A program made the position numbers and the translations under genes. Shown here piece after piece: positions 5,339 to 8,301 of a stretch of DNA of 8,301 bases. Below the pieces are notes generated by a model. The model made no database searches. It saw only the letters and a program-made list of their open reading frames with translations, and was not told the origin of the DNA. Origin of the DNA: Deltaproteobacteria bacterium (lineage in GTDB: Bacteria > Desulfobacterota > Binatia > UBA12015); the NCBI GenBank assembly GCA_003447545.1, contig DLYX01000576.1:1-8301 (forward strand), read 5' to 3'. The stretch's first letter is position 1. Every line of letters starts with the position of its first letter.

Positions 5339-7078
5339 GTGAAGATCGTCCAATCCATACCGGCCCTCTTTTTGATTGTGGCCCTCTCTGCCTGCAGCGC
5401 TCACCGCGGACTGCCGGGCTCGTCACCCTCGTGGGGGCCTGTAGATCTCCAACTCTCACCACAGGAAGAAGCTCTCGGCGAATTTCTCAAAGGTGAGGTG
5501 GCTCTGCGGAATGGAGATACCGATACAGCGCGGCGGGCTTTCGAGAAGGCGTCGACCCTCGACCCCGCAGAACCGCGACTACATGCCCGTCTGGCGCACT
5601 TGCTGATTCGCCGCGGAGAACTCGAGAAAGCCCTCCCCCACGCCCAGGCCGCCGTAGCGGGAAATCCCGACGATGAATTCAGCCGCACCCTGCTCGCCGG
5701 TGCTCTTGAGGGGATGGGAGCTCACGACGAAGCGGCCGTACACTATCGCGAAATCATCCGGCGTTCGCCCGAGATCCCCGAGCCCTATCTGATCCTCTCC
5801 GCTCTCCACAGAAAAACCGGGAACGAGGAAGCCGCACAACAAACGCTTGAAGCGCTGCTTCTGGCCGACCCCGATTCGATCATGGGTCATTATTATCTGG
5901 GCAGGCTCCACGCGGCCGCGGGGCGCCTGCCAGATTCCGAGGATCATTTCCGCGAAGCTCTTCGCAAGAATCCTCGTTCCACAATCGTACTTATCGACCT
6001 TGGCTTGGTGGAAGAGATGCAACAGCGCCCTCAGGCCGCCGCCAATATCTATCGGCGCGTCCTTATTCTGGACCCCGAAAACGCGATCGCGCGCGAAAGG
6101 CTGGCGGCTCTTCTCATCGATCAGAAAAAGTTCGACGAAGCACTCGAACATTTTCGCGCTCTCGAGCGTATCGAAGATGATCCCACCGAAACTCGAGTTA
6201 AAATTGCTCTCGTCTACCTGGATCAAGGGGATTACGACAGGGCCGCCACCGAGCTGGAGCTTGTGCTTCGGGCCTCCCCGGGAAGGCCCGAAGTGCATTA
6301 TTATCTCGGCATCACATACTCCGAGCTAGGCGAGGTCGACACGGCCCGGGAGAACCTCCGAGCGATCCCGAAGGAAGCGACTATTTTTGCGGATGCGCAG
6401 TTGCAACTTGCCTACCTCGCCCAACAGCAAGGCGAAATCGAGGAGGCCGCCATCCATGCCGAGGCCGCTGTAGCCGCGCGGCCCGATGCCCCCGGATTGA
6501 TGACCTACCGAATTGCCATCGAAAGGGATCGCGGCAATTTGCCGACGGCTATCGCCCTGGCCCAACAACTGAGCGACCAGCATCCCGAAAACGACCGCTA
6601 TCAATTTACCCTTGGCGCGCTCCTCGACGCTTCCGGCGATCGCGTCGAGGCCGTGGTCACGATGCGCCGCGCCATCGCGCTGAACCCGCGAAATTCCGAA
6701 GCATTGAACTATCTCGGCTATACCTTTGCCGAGCAGGGGATCCATCTCGAAGAAGCTGAGTCCCTGATCTTGCGAGCACTCGCAGTCCAGCCCGAAGATG
6801 GTTTCTATCTCGACAGCCTGGGTTGGGTCTACTTCCAACAGGGCCGGTACGCTCGTGCCGTAGAAAAGCTGGAACTCGCTGTGGAGCTGACCGGGAATGA
6901 CCCCACGATTCAGGAGCACCTCGGCGATGCCTATCGACGAATGGGCCGAGAGGCCGAAGCGAGGCGCATCTATCAGACAGCCGGCGATAGTGCCCCGTCC
7001 GAGCAACAGAGGCTGCGGATTCAAGACAAGCTTCGCACCAATGAGAGTGCCAATCGATCCCAAGATCAAAACCTCTGA
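5339..7078 (+). CDS. TPR outer-membrane lipoprotein, LbcA-like
   Basis: The 579-residue product starts at GTG. An in-frame TGA at 5330-5332 excludes any earlier start, and there is no good Shine-Dalgarno. Residues 1-19 are a lipoprotein signal peptide with lipobox LSAC, so Cys19 would be lipidated; +2 is Ser. Residues about 44-554 divide into some 15 units of about 34 residues with TPR spacing (small residues at the A-G/A positions, Pro at unit ends such as LDP at 74-76, 244-246 and NP at 449-450). The C-terminal part, NYLGYTFAEQG at 457-467, LDSLGWVYFQQGRYARAVEKL at 491-511 and EHLGDAYRRMGR at 526-537, is typical of the TPR lipoproteins encoded beside lolB. In Pseudomonas aeruginosa the protein of this type and size, LbcA (PA4667, next to lolB), binds and activates the periplasmic protease CtpA. 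A similar adaptor role is inference; the TPR lipoprotein call is secure. The gene holds an unusual palindrome at 6266-6293. Confidence 0.9.
   Translation: MKIVQSIPALFLIVALSACSAHRGLPGSSPSWGPVDLQLSPQEEALGEFLKGEVALRNGDTDTARRAFEKASTLDPAEPRLHARLAHLLIRRGELEKALPHAQAAVAGNPDDEFSRTLLAGALEGMGAHDEAAVHYREIIRRSPEIPEPYLILSALHRKTGNEEAAQQTLEALLLADPDSIMGHYYLGRLHAAAGRLPDSEDHFREALRKNPRSTIVLIDLGLVEEMQQRPQAAANIYRRVLILDPENAIARERLAALLIDQKKFDEALEHFRALERIEDDPTETRVKIALVYLDQGDYDRAATELELVLRASPGRPEVHYYLGITYSELGEVDTARENLRAIPKEATIFADAQLQLAYLAQQQGEIEEAAIHAEAAVAARPDAPGLMTYRIAIERDRGNLPTAIALAQQLSDQHPENDRYQFTLGALLDASGDRVEAVVTMRRAIALNPRNSEALNYLGYTFAEQGIHLEEAESLILRALAVQPEDGFYLDSLGWVYFQQGRYARAVEKLELAVELTGNDPTIQEHLGDAYRRMGREAEARRIYQTAGDSAPSEQQRLRIQDKLRTNESANRSQDQNL
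6266..6293. repeat. 28-base near-perfect palindrome inside the TPR gene
   Basis: CTTCGGGCCT (6266-6275) is the exact reverse complement of AGGCCCGAAG (6284-6293). The eight bases between them contain CCCGGG centred on the same axis, so 13 of 14 positions pair; only C6276/A6283 mismatch. In RNA, two G-U pairs and then G-C and U-A extend the stem to 6262-6297. It lies between two TPR units (around residues 310-319) and has no T-run after it. Confidence 0.85.
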
Positions 7079-7088
7079 GTGGCCAACC

Positions 7089-7937
7089 GTGCGACGACTT
7101 GCCTTAATTTTTCCTCTGATCTGCGCCCTCGGATGCAGTGCCGCGAGCATCCGGCCAACCACGGACTCCGGAGTGGCGGGCTCCTTTTCGGGAATCGCGA
7201 CCAGCGATCTGATCGAAGCGCTCCGCGTGGCGGAGAAGGATTTACGCAGCATCGATGCTCTGGGAAAAGTCCGGATCGCGACTCCCGAGAACCGGCTTCG
7301 TGCATCGCAGGTGGTTATGGCGCGAGCCCCGGACGCCTTCCGTATCGAGGTCCTCGCGCCCTTCGGCATCAGCTACGCCGTCGCCACCGACGGAGAAACT
7401 CTCGCAGCGCTCTCGACGCAAGAAAATATCCTGTTTCGCGGTCCTCCCGACGAGCAAACCATCGCCGAAGTCATCGGAATCGCGCTATCCCCGCGGGACA
7501 TGACCAGCCTTCTTCTCGGACGACCTCCAGTTCGTGCGGAAACATTGGCAAGTTCCTGGACATCCAACCGCCCCCTCGGCGATGCACCGCCGGGCGCGGA
7601 CAGCCCGCTGGTTTTTCTCCACGCTGCGGATGGGGCGAACACCAGCATCGTGATCGGATTCACTCGAATGAGTCTGCGCCGGGAGCCCAAGATCGTCCCG
7701 GTCTCCTTTCAACGAATTGCCCGCAATGGCCAACAACTTCTAAGAGCGACATTTGAGGATTTCACCGAGGTCGACAAAGCCCTCATACCGCAACGTATTC
7801 GTATTCATGCCGCGGCCACAGATGCCGTCATCGAGTATTCGGAAGTCCAAGCCAACAAGCTACTGCCCCGGGCGACATTTCTGATTCCTACCCCTCCGGG
7901 CGCCACCGAAGAGTCTCTCCGCCCGAGCCCGCGATGA
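7089..7937 (+). CDS. LolB/DUF4292-type outer-membrane lipoprotein
   Basis: LolB-type proteins are outer-membrane lipoproteins with a LolA-like half-barrel that receive lipoproteins from LolA and insert them into the outer membrane. From GTG 7089 the product is 282 residues, with signal peptide 1-15 and lipobox ALGC (Cys16; +2 is Ser). The core fits the LolA/LolB fold: SIDALGKVRIATPENRLRAS at 54-73, then PDAFRIEVLAPFGISYAVAT at 81-100, DGETLAALST at 101-110 and LSPRDMTSLLLGRPP at 133-147. This order is typical of the DUF4292 branch. The GTG is chosen because it gives a clean signal peptide, lies 10 bases after the TPR stop and follows GAGTGG at 7077-7082. An in-frame ATG at 7041 would overlap the TPR gene and give an 18-residue polar leader without a ribosome-binding site. 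Its pairing with the TPR gene mirrors lbcA-lolB in pseudomonads. True LolB insertase activity versus another lipid-binding role cannot be told from sequence; I leave the symbol blank. Confidence 0.78.
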   Translation: MRRLALIFPLICALGCSAASIRPTTDSGVAGSFSGIATSDLIEALRVAEKDLRSIDALGKVRIATPENRLRASQVVMARAPDAFRIEVLAPFGISYAVATDGETLAALSTQENILFRGPPDEQTIAEVIGIALSPRDMTSLLLGRPPVRAETLASSWTSNRPLGDAPPGADSPLVFLHAADGANTSIVIGFTRMSLRREPKIVPVSFQRIARNGQQLLRATFEDFTEVDKALIPQRIRIHAAATDAVIEYSEVQANKLLPRATFLIPTPPGATEESLRPSPR

Positions 7938-8301
7938 GGTGGCCCAAGGCCCTTGCTGCAATTTGCGCAAGCCTCGTTCTTCTCGGAAGCTGCGAATGGC
8001 TCTCGACCGAAAGGGCCGCCCGCGAGCGTTCCAACGAAATCCTCGCCCACTCTATTTTCAGCGACCCCAAGACTTTCAATCCGGTTCTGGTGACCGATGA
8101 TACTTCCCGGCAAGCGCTCGCGCCGATTTTCGAAGGTTTGGTGCGCATCGATCCCAAAACGACACGCCCGGCGCCCGCTCTGGCCCGAACGTGGCGATCG
8201 ATGGATGAGGGGCGGGTCTGGGTCTTCGAATTACGCCAGGATGTTGTCTGGCATGACGGGCGGCCCTTCACCTCCGCGGACGTCGTCTTCACGTTTGAAA
8301 C
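7934..8301 (+). CDS. ABC transporter substrate-binding lipoprotein, family 5 (peptide/nickel type), 3' truncated
   Basis: The frame starts at ATG 7934, overlapping the previous stop (ATGA), and runs off the right edge without a stop; 122 codons are visible. Residues 1-19 form a lipoprotein signal peptide with lipobox LGSC (Cys20; +2 is Glu). The mature part shows the start of an SBP_bac_5 domain: SDPKTFNPVLVTDDTSRQAL at 43-62, APIFEGLVRIDP at 63-74 and APALARTWRSMDEG at 80-93, then WVFELRQDVVWHDGRPFTSADVVFTFE. This is the classic DppA/OppA/NikA N-terminal pattern. Such proteins bind oligopeptides, nickel chelates or other solutes outside the inner membrane and hand them to an ABC permease. 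The ligand cannot be read from this part. The nearby nickel-cofactor genes make a nickel ligand tempting, but the gene is coupled to the LolB-type gene and separated from the lar unit, so this is weak. Permease genes, if present, lie beyond the window. Confidence 0.88.
   Translation, partial: MRWPKALAAICASLVLLGSCEWLSTERAARERSNEILAHSIFSDPKTFNPVLVTDDTSRQALAPIFEGLVRIDPKTTRPAPALARTWRSMDEGRVWVFELRQDVVWHDGRPFTSADVVFTFE

Noticed and set aside
7041..7088. Earlier ATG start for the LolB-type gene
   Set aside because: It gives a long polar leader before the signal peptide and overlaps the TPR gene; GTG 7089 gives a normal lipoprotein signal and a better ribosome-binding site.
6326..7369. Long open frame on the - strand opposite the TPR and LolB-type genes
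   Set aside because: It lies antisense to two well-supported genes, has no recognisable domain, and long antisense frames are common in GC-rich coding DNA.
7079..7756. Overlapping + strand frame starting at GTG 7079
   Set aside because: It competes with the LolB-type frame and has a low-complexity, Arg/Ser-rich translation typical of an out-of-frame shadow.

Overview
The window is densely coded on the + strand and GC-rich by eye. It carries eight protein genes, the first and last cut by the window edges. I found no RNA gene, insertion sequence, CRISPR array or phage gene. The lipoproteins with signal-peptidase II lipoboxes, the LolB-type protein and the LbcA-like TPR lipoprotein point to a Gram-negative (diderm) bacterium. 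The gene mix would suit a deltaproteobacterial-type or uncultured lineage (Desulfobacterota, Myxococcota or Binatota grade), but that placement is inference; the sequence holds no taxonomic marker.

Region 1 (1-5253) looks like one transcription unit. Two consecutive CNNM/CorC (HlyC-type) CBS-domain proteins are joined by an ATGA overlap. The second overlaps larB by a GTGA, larB overlaps an ABC1/UbiB-family atypical kinase gene by 20 bases, and larC follows 33 bases later. LarB and LarC are the first and last enzymes of nickel-pincer nucleotide (NPN) cofactor synthesis. LarB carboxylates and hydrolyses nicotinic acid adenine dinucleotide, and LarC inserts nickel in a CTP-dependent step. The middle enzyme LarE (sulfur insertion) and the best-known client, lactate racemase LarA, are not in the window. 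The kinase therefore sits where one might expect another lar gene, and the cluster starts with putative membrane metal-transport proteins.

Region 2 (5254-5338) is the only sizeable non-coding gap. It begins with a weak terminator-like hairpin and separates the lar unit from what follows. I see no convincing promoter in it.

Region 3 (5339-8301) holds three successive lipoprotein genes: a 15-repeat TPR lipoprotein resembling Pseudomonas LbcA, a LolB/DUF4292-type outer-membrane lipoprotein, and the first part of an ABC-transporter substrate-binding protein of the peptide/nickel family. The TPR plus LolB pairing is familiar from other Proteobacteria, where ispE often comes next; here a solute-binding protein follows with an ATGA overlap.

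The points most worth a second look are: the kinase between larB and larC, with Met in place of Gly in its KxGQ motif; an eight-C run at the LarC1/LarC2 domain junction where a -1 slip would stop translation eight codons later; a shortened, degenerate DUF21 domain in the second CNNM protein; and a 28-base near-perfect palindrome inside the TPR gene.
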